A stretch of DNA of 64,000 bases, from assembly GCA_037976565.1 (NCBI GenBank), contig CP137680.1, forward strand, positions 31,207,694 through 31,271,693, read 5' to 3'. The notes beneath the pieces are model-generated. The model did not search any database, was not told the origin of the DNA, and saw only the letters and a program-made list of their open reading frames with translations. A program made the position numbers and the translations under genes. Below, in pieces: positions 1-11,675 of this stretch (positions are counted from its first letter, which is position 1; every line of letters begins with the position of its first letter). The DNA comes from Mesocentrotus franciscanus (lineage: Eukaryota > Echinodermata > Echinoidea > Camarodonta > Strongylocentrotidae).

Positions 1-990
1 GGTGTTTCACGAAGCCCTCTTAGCCAAGATCAAAGACAACATCCTGACTAAGTAGTTATGACGCTTCCGACCCTGTCATATCTCTGTCATAACTTTTTAG
101 TCGATGGGCAGCGCCATCACATGTCATTTTTGGGGTAGACTATGGCTGGCAAAAAAGGACAAGAAATCCTCCAGCTATGATCTTTCTATACATTCACTTA
201 AACAGAGAGTTATCGTTTTTTATATTTGAAAATCTTATGAAAATATGCCATGTTTATATTTAAGGCTTTTTCCACATAACTAAACTGATTATACGCGATT
301 ATTTCCACATTGTAAAATCCTTGAAGGGATTGGTTTATCTGCCACGGCAGGCAAGCCATAGTCAGAAGTGTATTCTCTAGTTTTCAGACCCATATTAATT
401 TCGAGATAAATTCTATCTTCAAATGTGTAAACTGAATAGTTTAAAACATGTGTTTTAGCGTTTGGAATGTTGAAGTTTCGTCATTCAATATTGTGCCGAC
501 GCCTAAAACATCGGACAAAACGTTCATAACATCGTATTTTTACTAAGAATGATATAAGGGTGTATTTTTATAAACTATCAAATGAAAATATCCGGGGGGT
601 AACCATCTCAAAAACAAAACTGATTCATCGGTCATGAAATGAAATACTCACAATTATATTTTACAAGTAATTCTATGGTATAATCTACCCAAATTTCGAA
701 GTATATTGCATCTCTTATCCCCTGGTACCATTTTCAATCTTTTTTAGTCCTAATTCATTTAAATAATTGCAGTTTTCCTAAAATTACTTTTTTTTAATCC
801 TATGGAATTGTGACTAAGGCTATATCTTGGCTCCTCTTCTCGTATCGATAGTATCGATTTCCACGAGATGTCTAGCTAGTAGGCTCTTCGTGAAACGGTT
901 TAGGAAGATCAGAGACATCTCCGTAGTTGGCAGATAAAGTTATGACTGTCTTGTCGTTGGTTTCGAGAAACGGGCCCCTGTGTCCTCCCC
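1..990. repeat. Non-coding repeat-like sequence with short inverted ends
   Basis: No coding signal is seen. GTTTCACGAAG at 4-14 is matched in inverted orientation by CTTCGTGAAAC at 886-896, which suggests the ends of one non-autonomous element of about 0.9 kb. The window edge hides any target duplication on the left. Both ends are followed on their downstream side by a similar stretch containing AAGATCA(A/G)AGACA, so a mixed direct and inverted arrangement is also possible. Confidence 0.35.
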
Positions 991-994
991 TTAA

Positions 995-1313
995 AGCCCC
1001 TCTAATGTGTTGGGAGCCCCAAATTTGCCAACAATTTGATGGCAAAATTTCACTTAAATTGTATCATAATGTTAAAGAGGATGTCATTTAAGAGTTCAGA
1101 CACACTTCTGCAAAGATTCCCCCAAAAAAATGTGTTTGAAGACAAATATTGATAAAAGTGTACATAATTTGGGTTTTCTATTGTACTCTGAAAACCTAAA
1201 TTTTGCATTCTTTCATCAATATTCCACTTCAAACACATTTGTTTTGAAAATCTTTGCAGAAATGTGAAATTTTGCCATCACACTTTTGGGGCTCCTAACA
1301 CTCTAGAGGGGCT
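995..1313. mobile_element. Palindromic MITE with TTAA target duplication
   Basis: The ends are AGCCCCTCTA and TAGAGGGGCT, flanked by TTAA at 991-994 and 1314-1317. Inverted similarity continues inward for most of the element: the GATGGCAAAATTTCAC segment near 1038 pairs with its complement near 1265, and the TCTGCAAAGATT segment near 1108 pairs with its complement near 1250. The transcript could fold into one long hairpin. TTAA duplication is typical of piggyBac and Kolobok superfamilies. No transposase is present. The short open frame inside it on the minus strand is a by-product of the hairpin. Confidence 0.75.
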
Positions 1314-1579
1314 TTAAGAATAAACTGGTGCTATCCCTGCACTTGATAGGCCTAATTTTAAAAATAAAAATCATAATGCACAGAAGTGTACATGAAATCA
1401 TCCTGTCTCCTGTATTGTGTCAAGTGTAGTGAAGACAAGTGAAAACTAAATTTTCTTGCTTTATTGAGGTGCCTTAAATTGACAGCTTGACCTAGGGGTG
1501 GCACAATTTAATTTTGTGTTAATAAGTATGTCAGATTAGGTTTTGCCCCTATAAATAAGTCACAGAATCTATGTGGGGG
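1314..1579. other. Spacer, nothing recognised
   Basis: AT-rich sequence between the MITE and the pyrimidine tract. No gene, repeat or regulatory signal could be recognised. Confidence 0.5.
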
Positions 1580-2759
1580 TAAACTTCCTCCCTCTTTTTT
1601 TTCTTTTCTTCTTCTTCTTCTTCTTCTTCTTCTTCTTCTTCTTCTTCTTCTTCTTCTTCTTCTTCTTCTTCTTCTTCCTTTTCCTCTTCTTCTTCTTCTT
1701 CTCCTTCTTCTTCTTCTTCTCCTTCTTCTTCTTCTTCTTCTCCTTTTTCGTCTTTTTCTTGTTCTTTGATATCATTTTCATTTTTTCTACATCTTTCTCC
1801 TTCCCATCCTTCGATCTCCTTTTCCTTCTACACCTTCTTCTCTAGATCTTTCTGCGACTTTGATCTTCTTCTCCTTGTCCTTTTCTTTTAATTCTTCTTC
1901 TCTTCCTTCTCCATCTCATCTCAGCTCCTCTTTTTTTCCTCCTCTGTTCCCCTTCTCATCCTCCTTCAATCTGCTTTTTCTTCCTCTTCTATACTCCCTT
2001 GATATCTTTCCTCATCTTCTTTAATCTCCATCTTCTCAGGTTTCTTCTTTTTCTTAATTTACTCTTCCTTCTCCTTTTTCCCCTTCACCTGCTCTTCATT
2101 CTCATTTTCTCCTTCCTTTTTCTCTTCCCCTTCTTCAGCCTCATTTCTCTTATTCTTATCTATCTCCTCCCTCTCTTCCTCCTGTTGTTTTGACCCCATT
2201 CTCATTATAATTCTTATCCTTCTTTTTGCCCTCATCATTTTCTTCTTCTTCTCGTCGATCCTCTTGTTTTTGTTCTTCTTGTTGTTCTACTTCTACGTTG
2301 ATCACCTTCTATATATCTCATTTCCCCCTTCCTTTCCTTCTCCTCATCCTTCATTGATCTCCTTCTCTTTCTCCTTCTTGATTTACATTTCTTCAGTTTT
2401 ATCCTTATATAAATCTCATATAAATCCTTCCTCTTTCTCTTTTCTTTCTTTTTCTTCTTCCTCGTTTTCTCCTAGTTCTTATTCTCCCTGAGCTCCTTCT
2501 TTTACATCCTGTTTTTTTCTTCTTTCGGTCCTTTTCCTTTTTCAATATCTCATTTTGTCCAGCTCTTCTTTCTCTTTGTACTTCATTATCCTTCTAGCTC
2601 CTCCTTCTCTTTCTAGTGATTGCATGATCTCCGATCTGCTCCTTTGGTCTTCTGTTCTTTTTCCATCTTCGCCAGTCCCATGTATTTCCATTTATTCGCC
2701 TTCGGCTAGCTTTTACACTGTACTTTACATCGTACATTTTATTCTCCTTCTTGTTCTTC

Positions 2760-2938
2760 TACAGTCAAACCTGCTTTAGTGACCACCTGTCTACAAAGAC
2801 CACATTTAAGTTGTTTCCCTTGAAAATGGTTTCTCAATGAAACATGTACTAAAGGAACCTGTCTACAAAGACCACCTGTCTACAAAGACCACTTTTTGTG
2901 TTTCCCTTGGGCGGTCGCTATAGACAGGTTTGACTGTA
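2760..2938. mobile_element. MITE with CAGTCAAACCTG ends, copy 1
   Basis: The ends are TACAGTCAAACCTG and CAGGTTTGACTGTA, inverted repeats with a TA at each border, as for Tc1/mariner-type MITEs. The interior holds repeated CCTGTCTACAAAGACCAC units. Two relatives lie at 14933-15089 and 63629-63786. This copy sits inside the pyrimidine-rich domain. Confidence 0.8.
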
Positions 2939-3456
2939 TTTCATTTTCTCTTTCTTTCTCCTCATCGTTTTGATCATCTTTTCCCCCCGAAATCTATAGC
3001 TAGATCGAGCCTCTCTCATGACTGAATTAGCTCACACAGTCTCCTCCTATTGTTTTTCTTCTTCTTTTCTTCAGGCTATCTTAGTATCTCCTTCTCTTGA
3101 TCTTAATTCAGGCTCCTCTTTTCTTCACATTCGTCCAGCTCGACATTCTTAAAACTTATCGTTCTTAATTTTCATTTTCTTCCAGTATATAGGTGTTCCC
3201 CCTTCTTCTTCCTGCTCCTCTTTCCGGCTATCCTCGATCCTCCAAGTTCCGGCTTCGTCCTCCTAGTACAGCTCCTTAATCTTCTTTACTTCTTCTTCAA
3301 AGTTCTCCATTATTCTTCTTCATCATCCCTTTCCCTAGCTGCTCCTCCTCTTCCTTCCTCCTCCGCCGGACTCCTCTCCACGCTCCGCTCCTCCGCTCCT
3401 CCTTCTTCCTCTTCGATCTTTTTCTTCTTCTTCTTCTAGTTTCTTCTTCTAGTTTC

Positions 3457-3611
3457 TTCTTCTTCTTCTTCTTCTTCTTCTTCTTCTTCTTCTTCTTCTT
3501 CTTCTTCTTCTTCTTCTTCTTCTTCTTCTTCTTCTTCTTCTTCTTCTTCTTCTTCTTCTTCTTCTTCTTCTTCTTCTTCTTCTTCTTCTTCTTCTTCTTC
3601 TTCTTCTTCTT
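3457..3611. repeat. Long (TTC)n microsatellite
   Basis: About 50 uninterrupted TTC triplets (GAA on the other strand). The repeat unit is the one that expands in human FXN intron 1. A second, shorter pure run lies near 1607-1676. The exact length in an assembly is unreliable for such repeats. Confidence 0.9.
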
Positions 3612-3850
3612 CCTTCTTAATTCTTCTTCTTCTTCTTGTTCTTGTTCTTCTTGTTCTTCTTGTTCTTGTTCTTGTTCTTGTTCTTGTTCTTCTTCCTACT
3701 TTTTCTTCTTCTTCTTCATCTTCTTCTTCTTCGACTTCCCCCTTTTTCTTTCTTTTTCTCTTTCTCCCTATTTTTCTCTCTCTCTTTCCTTTTGTTATTC
3801 TTTTCAGTTTTATCTCTCTCTCCCCAAGTTTTTATCGTTTCCTCTCCGGC

Positions 3851-4390
3851 CGCCTCCTCTTCACTGTGCATCTTCGTTTCCTGGCCTAGCGCTTTACCTA
3901 TTAAATTGAAAAAGCGCAGCTAGTTAGATAGCTAGCTAGCTGCCTAGCCGGCCTCGCGACGGTACGGTCTGATGAGATGCTGTGTGTAGTCTAACAAGAA
4001 AGTGCTTGTCTATTTCATCAATGTATGGTCCTAGTGACTGTTTTTTTACCTGGAAATACTTGGGTATGTGATTTGAACATTGTTAAATCCGTTTGAACTA
4101 TAGATGTGTGAGGATGTTGTGTATACTCTTTGGAAAATTAATTATAATTATTTAACCGACTGGAGTGGGAGGGGGAAAGGTCATACAGTAGACGACTTCA
4201 GTCCCACATGCTTTAATTTTTGTAATATAATTTCACCGAAATTAAACTCTTACTCTTTCTTAGTCTTAGTGACTTGGTCTTTGATAAACTTAAGCCCCGT
4301 TCATATCTGCCACCTATCTGTAAAACATTTGCAGCTATTTCACAAATATCCTTTCTCCTCATCACCAACGACCTGCCAGAGACAGAGTCC
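3851..4390. other. Spacer, no gene recognised
   Basis: The tract edge is followed by overlapping CTAG/GCTAGC motifs at about 3910-3950 and then ordinary AT-rich sequence. The open frames here (up to 97 codons) show no domain, codon bias or splice context that would support them. Confidence 0.4.
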
Positions 4391-4620
4391 GAGTTGAAAG
4401 CTTCGGTCTCTGAGTCTGAATCTGAATCTGATGATATCGACGGTTGTTCCGCTGTGACTACGAGCTACGTCTGGCCTGGCTCCGTGCACTGACCGCCCCT
4501 ATACATATGTGTATGGCCATGCTGGGGAAGGTTGACAAATGTCAGTTTTATTAAACAATTACTTACCCGTAGGGCCGTACCAGACGGTTATTAAGTCAGA
4601 GTATAGTCTAGGTCTATACC
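4391..4620. mobile_element. Fragment of the TAGAC-ended inverted-repeat element
   Basis: The segment GAAAGCTTCGGTCTCTG through the GACCGCC(C/T)CTATACATA block matches one end of the 1.85-kb element at 45035-46886. The next part, TGACAAATGTCAGTTTTATT followed by ACCAGACGGTTATT, matches its other terminal module. Only end modules are present, so this is a deleted or short family member. Confidence 0.6.
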
Positions 4621-4835
4621 CAGCTGGCCCAGGCCAGAGGGCAGAGGCTAGACGTGTGTCCGGAAAGCTAGGTCGTGCATTGTGTATACGGACACTTGAT
4701 GAAAAGCGGCAATTCTAAGACTCATGTCAGACAACATTAAAGGACGATTAGTTCCGAAAAACAGATAAAGACAAAAGCGACTGTTATATTTTTGTAACTT
4801 AAAGTGTCCGGACACATAACCCAACTCGTACCTCT

Positions 4836-4995
4836 CCCCAAACTCAAGTCAACAGTCGGGCTCTTTGCTAATGATTGTATGCTATACAGCAACATCAAGA
4901 CAGAGAAAGATGCATTACATTTCCAAGAGGATCTTGACGCGTGATTGGCCGAGGGAATTCAACCCACAGAAATGTCAGGTTCTCCATGGGGTCAT
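4836..4995 (+). pseudogene. Non-LTR reverse transcriptase fragment (decayed)
   Basis: The translation contains VGLFANDCMLYSNI, then about 15 residues later LHFQEDLDA, a stop, and after a frame change EFNPQKCQVLH. This is the palm region of a LINE reverse transcriptase, where the family has FADDC.LY and later FNP.KC. The catalytic FADD is FAND here, there is an in-frame stop and a frameshift, and the flanks are not coding. It is a dead remnant. Confidence 0.7.
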
Positions 4996-6194
4996 TTCAT
5001 GAAATCAACTCCATGACAGTCATATCTTTGTCCATGACCTACAGAGATGTCAGGAAGCGGCCACCCTGTTTCACAAAACCATAATAAGCGACAAAAGTCA
5101 TGATTTTGATACTATCAGCTAAAAATATATATTCTTTGCCACGATTGGTCAGATTTTATGCTAAATTATCAAAAGAGATTATGAAAAGTAAAAATCTTAG
5201 TTAGTGTTAGCACAAATGATGCAAACATCCAATATGTGTGAAAACATTTGTTACTTATGATATGTAAGAATGTGTAAAATTGATGGAACTCGAGGTTCCT
5301 TTGGCGACGATCGAATGGAAATTTGCAAGTAAGAGGATACCATAACTCATAACCAATCGAAAGAGGACCCCGATTTAATTTCAAGTTAAGAAAATAATGA
5401 AAATAAGATATTTACGACTCATAGTTTTAGCATTTATTTATCAAATAATTACCGGGTATGTGATATGATTTGTATCAAGGTTATGCTTGAAAATGAAAAC
5501 TATCTAGAGAAATACCTACATGTACGTGAAAAATGTCATAATTCTCATGACTCTGTAAACTCAGACAGTTCGATCTTCGGCTACTTTTCTATGATAGACC
5601 GATGTATAGACAAATATTATTTATCTTCTTTACTCATTAAGGAATTAAATCTTACAAAAACAGTTTGTACAATTGTAATGATTTTATATTAACAAAAATG
5701 AGAACTGATCAGTCAAATGAGAGCTTGAAGATCAAGAAATAAGTTTAAAATTAAATTTTCAGTTTTCATTTCTTTGCTGCCCATAGACCAGCTTAAATTT
5801 GCCTTGAGATGGCATTCTAAACAGATATGACAGGTTTGGAGTTGCGACAAGTCTCTTGTCGCGGAAGTGGTTGCATGCTTATCTTGGCAAAGACAGTTTT
5901 GTGAAGCACTTCGCGGACAAATTGAGCAAACCCATGTTACCAATAAACGCTAGCCCATTATCAAATCCTACTCCATCCACGGAACGTGGGGAATTCTTGA
6001 ATAAAAATGACATTTGTCAAACTTCCCCATACACAGACGGTGACCCTTGCCGGACATTCCCTTCTTTCTTACCAAAGGTGACAATCACGTTTATCATGAT
6101 CTACCTGGTAATAGTAGTAACTTTTGTTCTCAACCTCAGATCATCAATCCTAAAGTGTGTTCAAATCTAACATTGCTGAAGATCGTCCTGTATC
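4996..6194. other. Upstream region of RAB30
   Basis: No upstream coding exon is seen. A plausible acceptor (TTTTGTTCTCAACCTCAG, ending 6139) lies 55 bases before the RAB30 start codon, so a non-coding first exon further upstream is likely. A short stretch at about 6003-6043 (ATGACATTTGTCAA then CCCCATACACAGACGGT) belongs to the same element family as 45035-46886. The 104-codon open frame at 5856-6170 has no recognisable domain and probably is not a gene. Confidence 0.4.
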
Positions 6195-9100
6195 ATGGAG
6201 GACTACAAGTATCTCTTTAAAGTTGTTCTCATCGGCAATGCCGGGGTTGGCAAAACATGCCTTGTCAGACGTTTTACGCAGGTAAGGATTGATTGGTTGA
6301 TTTTGTTTCAATTACTTTTCATGAACCCATTAGCAGCACTATAGAAACCTCATTTATATTCATAGCTCTTAAATAAGCGGTTTTCCAACTTACCCTGGGC
6401 CACGATACCATTAAATCTGTAAGTTGGCAACACATCAGTATCCCTAATAAGATGGTGTTTTTGTTCCAATGTGTCATATTGGTCCAATTAAGCTACACAT
6501 TTTATTGTTGGGAGTGTATTGAAACTAGTTGGATTGCAATTTCATAATTTATGTTAAAGGATCCAATTTTTTTTGTGGACAACCACATTGGAACCCCAAA
6601 ATTTGAGCTCTTTGAAGACAATTGATATGTATTGTTGCTGATTTGTTTCAGGGCTTATTTCCACCTGGACAAGGTGCTACTATAGGTGTTGATTTCATGA
6701 TCAAGACAATAGAAATTGGTGGTGAAAAAGTCAAGGTAAGTTGAGCATACCGGTATTAATAAATAAGCTTACTAATCCAGAACATTTATTGCATTATGTG
6801 TAACCTAAAACAAGGTTGTTGTTTTTTCTTGGTACTTGGTACTTGGTTGGGTAATCCCTTTGGCATCTCACTCAGGAAGCTATACTGGGATGGTAGGTGA
6901 GGAGAGTAGCTACAAGGAGTGTCAATGAAGTGCTGGAATGGTGTGTGGACAAGCACTTGTTAATTTACAGTAAGATATGCTAAGTCCAGTGCAAGTAAAA
7001 ACCAAGCTAGTAAGCTTATATGATGTGAGAACCTACAGGGGGCTGCATCATTCTGATGGAGGGTAGAGCAGCCTCCTTGAAAAGAAGATAATTATTGTGT
7101 AATCTAGTGCCAACCAGGAGAATGATGCTCAACCATTAATCCATCCATCTATACACGTATGATGCAAGCTACCATTATCATGCTTATCCACAGTGGATAC
7201 TCTGGATGGGTCATTTTCAGGAAATTTTGTGAATCCCATAGTTTTTGAGAATGATAAACAATGATTGTAATATATTTCAAAATTTCCAATGATATATTGT
7301 GCTTTGATATTGGCTCTTAGATTGCAGTAGATTCCTGTACAATCAAAATGAGGTCAATGGAAGAACAATGATGAACATTTATCATTACGTCAACGCTAGT
7401 GTTCTCTTTTTGAAGAAAGAAATATGACAAAAATAATTCACACCATGAAGGAATGCCAACATCACTGTCGTTTATAAAAAGTAGAATTCAACGTTGCATT
7501 TTTACTAGTCTTCCTCATTTGTTTGTTTTTAACTCCCATTTCCTCTGTTTTTTCTTGCAATTAGTTACAAATATGGGATACTGCTGGCCAAGAGAGATTT
7601 CGTTCTATAACTCAGAGCTATTATCATAGTGCTGATGCACTTGTTCTAGTCTTTGATGTCACTTCAAAAGAAAGTTTCAATGCACTACCAAGTTGGCTAA
7701 GGGAAGTGGAGCAGTATGCAAGTCCAAAGGTCATATCAGTGTTAGTAGGTAAGTCCTGTCTTATTAACTATTTATGTACCGGTATATGCCATGCAAGTTA
7801 TCTCCATGTACCATACTGTGTTTATCATTTAATTTAATTCAATTCACATTTTATTGTCCAATTACTGGAAATTTGTTTCGTTTGCATGTGAATACAGAAT
7901 TACAGATTATAAACAACAATAAGATACAAATGGATACAGAATAATACAATTGGTCATAACATGGATAACACGAAATGCGATACAAATGTAGTACGAAATG
8001 CGATACAAATGTAGTACAAAATGTAGACCAAATCCAATTCATAATTCAGACTAAGTAATTAAATTAAATTCATAATTCAGATTAAATTCGATTCACAATT
8101 CAGATTCAATTCAATTCATAATTCAGACCAAATCCAATTCATAATACAGATCAAATTCAGTTCATAATTCAGATTAAATTCGATTCACAATTCAGATTAA
8201 AATGCAGACCAAAATCCAATGCATAGTTAGGACTAAGTAATTAGATTGAAATCATAATTCAGATTAAATTCAATTCACAATTCAAATTAAATTAAATTCA
8301 TAATTCAGACCAAATCCATTTCATAATACAGATCAAATTCAGTTCATAATTCAGATTAAGTTCAATTCGTAATTCAGATCAAATAAGACAGGCCTGTACC
8401 ATACGATAATAGTAATACTTGGAACAAGAGGGTATCCTATTTTCGAATGTAAAATATCAAGCTATTTATCATTTCATCAGCTTGGGATCATTTAATTAAT
8501 TAACACTATCTAAACCAAACCCTCCTCATTCAACAGCCTGATTGAGCTAGGAATGAATGAGTTGAGAAACCTAGTTGTTCTGCACTTCAGAGATCTCAGT
8601 CTATTTCCTGACCTGAAAACCAAATAATTATTATTTAGGGGATAGATAATTGATATACCAAAGGCTTGAAGATGATTAAACTGTTTCCAGTTCAAGATTA
8701 ATCTATACTGGTGTTGAGAGGGTTATACTGAAGCTAGTCAAGACTGGAAATGGGTAATTTTGCAAAGCATTTGCGCTGCTCTAAGTAATCCTTACATCTA
8801 TTGCTGCCTTATGTTTTGTGCATAATTGTTTGTATGGCAAACAAGGGACTGTGCAGAGGGCTGAAGAAAGCAACCAAAGTGTGAAGAATATATAAATCAA
8901 AGTTCTTTGAAACATTAGTTTTATTTAATTATTTTATTATTTAATAATATAAGTATTCGAAGGGCAGAATTTGATACTGTTGCTAATCTATTTTATCAGA
9001 AGTTATCTCAAATGAATAAAGACTAGTCCAGATATGCCACAGTTTACAACTGGAATTTGTTTTGCACTTAAAGCAACAGGACTTCACATTTAAAAAATCT

Positions 9101-9671
9101 TATGACACACATATAAGTGAGTATGCAAAAGACCTTTATTGAGTGCTCACAGCAACTCTATTCATCCCCACTGTGGTTTACTGCAGCATGTATGTGACCA
9201 AGCCTTAAGTCAGCGAAGTTTTATATCAATATCACACAAGGGTTTTGGAATTAATTAATTATTCATGTTTGATCAAAAATCCAAATAGCTTTAGGTAAAT
9301 GTAGGTCATTTTTATTTGATTAATTCTTGTGTTGTTAATATGATGGATAAAGTACATTCATCAACTAGTCAATATATTGCAAAAAATATTGATGTGGCTA
9401 AATTAATGTTTTGTATTGTTTGATATCAGGTAATAAAATTGACCTTGGTAAAGATCGGGAGGTGAATGAAGAAGACGGGCAAAGCTTTGCAGATTCCCAC
9501 TCTATGCGTTTCCTGGAGACTTCAGCCAAAGAGTCAGATAATGTGGACCGCCTCTTCCTGGATATTGCAGTTGAATTAACCAATAATGTTAGAAATGGTG
9601 AGATCAGACATGATGACCATGAAGATATCATCAAAGACACTACATCAGTCTCAACATGCTGTAAAGGCTGA
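6195..9671 (+). CDS. RAB30: RAB30-like small GTPase, four coding exons
   Basis: Coding exons are 6195-6281, 6652-6735, 7565-7748 and 9430-9671. All introns are GT-AG, phases 0, 0 and 1, and the joined frame is 198 codons (human RAB30 is about 203). Visible motifs are the P-loop GNAGVGKT (residues 14-21), switch I with GATIGVDF (37-44), DTAGQERF (62-69), NKID (120-123), ETSAK (148-152) and C-terminal CC (195-196) for geranylgeranylation. The segments [20 protein letters not shown] and [20 protein letters not shown] are close to vertebrate RAB30 (EIEQYAS.KVI.VLVGNKID), which separates it from other Rabs. RAB30 binds GTP, sits on the Golgi and helps keep Golgi structure and target certain bacteria to autophagy in vertebrates. 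The first ATG in good context is used. The divergent hypervariable tail is expected. Identity is strong; function is inferred from family. Confidence 0.95.
7830..8390. repeat. Degenerate minisatellite in RAB30 intron 3
   Basis: An irregular array of about 20-base units of the form AATTCATAATTCAGA followed by TCAAAT or TTAAAT. Variation between units is high. It lies wholly within the intron and has no coding content. Confidence 0.75.
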
Positions 9672-10117
9672 CTGTTCTCATCATATTGCAAAAGTGTCTC
9701 ATTAGTCTCTACAGTTTGTTATTGGTAAAATCTGATGAAATCATCGAAGGCACAACATGAACGTCAGTATATGCTTGAAATCTCTGGTGATATTAGATAC
9801 ACTTCATCTGTATATTGCTTACATGTATCTCTATGATAGTATCATCAGACATTCTTAGGCACTACATTAGTCTAAGATTGAGCTCTGATGATATCATCAA
9901 AGACACTACTCCAGTCTATACATGGTGTAACGGTTGACATGTCTGATGATATCATCAAAGACACTACTCAAGTCTGTACATGGTGTAAAGGTTGACATGT
10001 CTGATGATATCATCAAAGACACTACTCAAGTCCATACATGGTGTAAAGGTTGGCATCTCTGATGATATCATCAAAGACTCTACTCTAGTCTGTATGTGAT
10101 ATGAAAGTGTCCTGTAT
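9620..10117 (+). repeat. Tandem copies of the RAB30 C-terminal coding tail in the 3' flank
   Basis: Four clean 58-bp units start at 9886, 9944, 10002 and 10060, each opening with TGATGATATCATCAAAGAC. The founding copy is the last coding segment of RAB30 itself (from 9620 through the stop at 9669-9671). Three decayed intermediate copies start near 9733, 9785 and 9834. Read in the gene's frame, the clean units give DDIIKDTT, then a variable residue, V, T and WC(K/N)G followed in two units by TGA, against DIIKDTT..V.T.CCKG-stop in the gene. The array therefore arose from the coding end and moved into 3' UTR or flanking DNA. One prenylated Cys is replaced by Trp in the clean copies. Confidence 0.9.
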
Positions 10118-10859
10118 TTGCTGTGTCAAACTGATTTTAATTTCTTGATGTTAAGCTGTTTAATATGCAAGGTATGCAAGGTATGCAACGTATGCAAGAA
10201 CACACATATGCATGGCAGTACCCCACCACTTTTACTTTTGTTCTAGTACATGTTTTTTTTTTAATCCTTCTATGAATTTAATTTATTTGTTATTCAGCCA
10301 ACAAAAAATAGACTGATCCATGCAAAAATATTCAATGCGTTTCATGAGAACCAGCTACAGTTATTTTATTATAGCTTTATGGAAAAGGGGGGAAAAAAAA
10401 TTGAAATATGTTGTCACTAATACAGTTGACATATTCCAGCTTATTGCTGATTGTGTATCCCTTCCATACTAAGGGATCACTTTGCATAGAAGTAAAAGTG
10501 ATAATTGAAAAGATTGTTAAATATAAAACAATCTGTAATAAATAGAGAAAATCTATTGTAATATGTTTTGTCTTGCCATACTAAGAAAAAGCAATTATTT
10601 CAACTCTACTGCCTATAAAAATGTGCAATCATTACTGCAATTATTTGTGTTCATCTTAAAAGCCATGTATCACTGTAAATATCAATATTCAAACACATAG
10701 ACCTATAGTGTAAAATCTGTCTCAATATAATTTAGATGAGCAGTCAAACTAATATTGCTAGAGGCTTTCAGAGAGAGAGAGGTGATGGAGGATCAATCTT
10801 TCACAGATAATGTATCTGCACAAATCCAAAAGCTTTGTATCATAGGCCATTTACCATAT
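10118..10859. other. RAB30 3' flank, probable 3' UTR
   Basis: AT-rich non-coding DNA. Short direct repeats of GGTATGCAA lie near 10170-10196. AATAAA at 10537-10542 is a possible polyadenylation signal, but the true 3' end cannot be fixed from sequence alone; vertebrate RAB30 mRNAs have long 3' UTRs. Confidence 0.35.
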
Positions 10860-11100
10860 GCTTACGACTTTGTGAGTGTCTGATATGAATAATTTCATTC
10901 ACGTGTTACAAATAATTATATCTCAATAGTCAGGAAGCAAGTGGAACATATTACGTATTGTTAGGTAGGGTAAGCCATAATGTTTGTTCTACCTAGCAAC
11001 ATCTAATTTATGCAATTCGCATTCTGACTATTGTAAACAAAATTATTTGTAACAGTGAATGAAATAATTTTTATTGAGGCACTTCACAAAGACGTATGCA
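10860..11100. mobile_element. Hairpin MITE
   Basis: Inverted arms: GACTTTGTGAG near 10865 pairs with CTTCACAAAGAC near 11083, TAATTTCATTCACGTGTTAC near 10891 pairs with GTAACAGTGAATGAAATAAT near 11050, and CAATAGTCAG near 10925 pairs with CTGACTATTG near 11024. The target duplication is unclear. No coding capacity. Confidence 0.65.
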
Positions 11101-11675
11101 TTAAATTTGGTTACATTAAGAAAAAGGCCTATTGAATGAAGGATAGAACTATTCATATGAACTAAACATAAGAGAGCTACCAGCCAGTTCTTTCTCTAAA
11201 GAAATTCACTGGAAATTCTTTAAAACTGCAGTCATTAAAAATTTGGATAAAATCTGCTATTATACACGAGCTACAAGTTATATCGGTAAAGTGCTTTGTT
11301 TGAAACCCCATTTCTCTTGCCTTTTTTATCTAAAGATTTTTGTCCAGATAGTTTTACCTTTTTTATGTGAGTGGATTGAAAATGACAGAATTAGTTTAAA
11401 ATTCATAGATGATAGATATGTTCTTATGTTTTTTGTTTCATTCTCTAGGGTAAGACTAGATTTTCAGCCCTATGCTAATTTGGACATTAATTTTTGTTTC
11501 ACCTTCTTTTATTTTTCTGAGAATAGTATTTAAAATATGTGCAATAGTGTTGGGGATCGAATCACACTAAATGAGGCTCAGAATGTACTCTCCCAAAATG
11601 CAAACATCCTTGAAATGTTTTCTTGACCAAAACTTTGACTGTGTGCCATGTTGTGAAATGGGTGTTTTGTTTGTT
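11101..11675. other. Spacer, nothing recognised
   Basis: AT-rich. A 96-codon open frame at 11243-11533 has no recognisable domain and no splice context and is probably chance. Confidence 0.4.

Larger units (their letters stand above)
1580..3850. repeat. 2.2-kb polypyrimidine/polypurine domain
   Basis: The plus strand is almost entirely C and T for more than 2 kb, made of perfect and degenerate TTC/CTT/TCC units, interrupted by one MITE (2760-2938). Such polypyrimidine-polypurine DNA with mirror symmetry is the classic substrate for intramolecular triplex (H-DNA). The many open frames across it are low-complexity Phe/Leu/Ser or Lys runs and are not genes. Confidence 0.9.

Noticed and set aside
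1573..3923. Long open frames rich in Phe, Leu, Ser or Lys
   Set aside because: They are translations of the TTC/CTT pyrimidine tract, with no domain and no complexity.
5856..6170. 104-codon frame just upstream of RAB30
   Set aside because: No domain, it includes an element-derived piece, and a likely acceptor for the RAB30 5' exon lies inside it.
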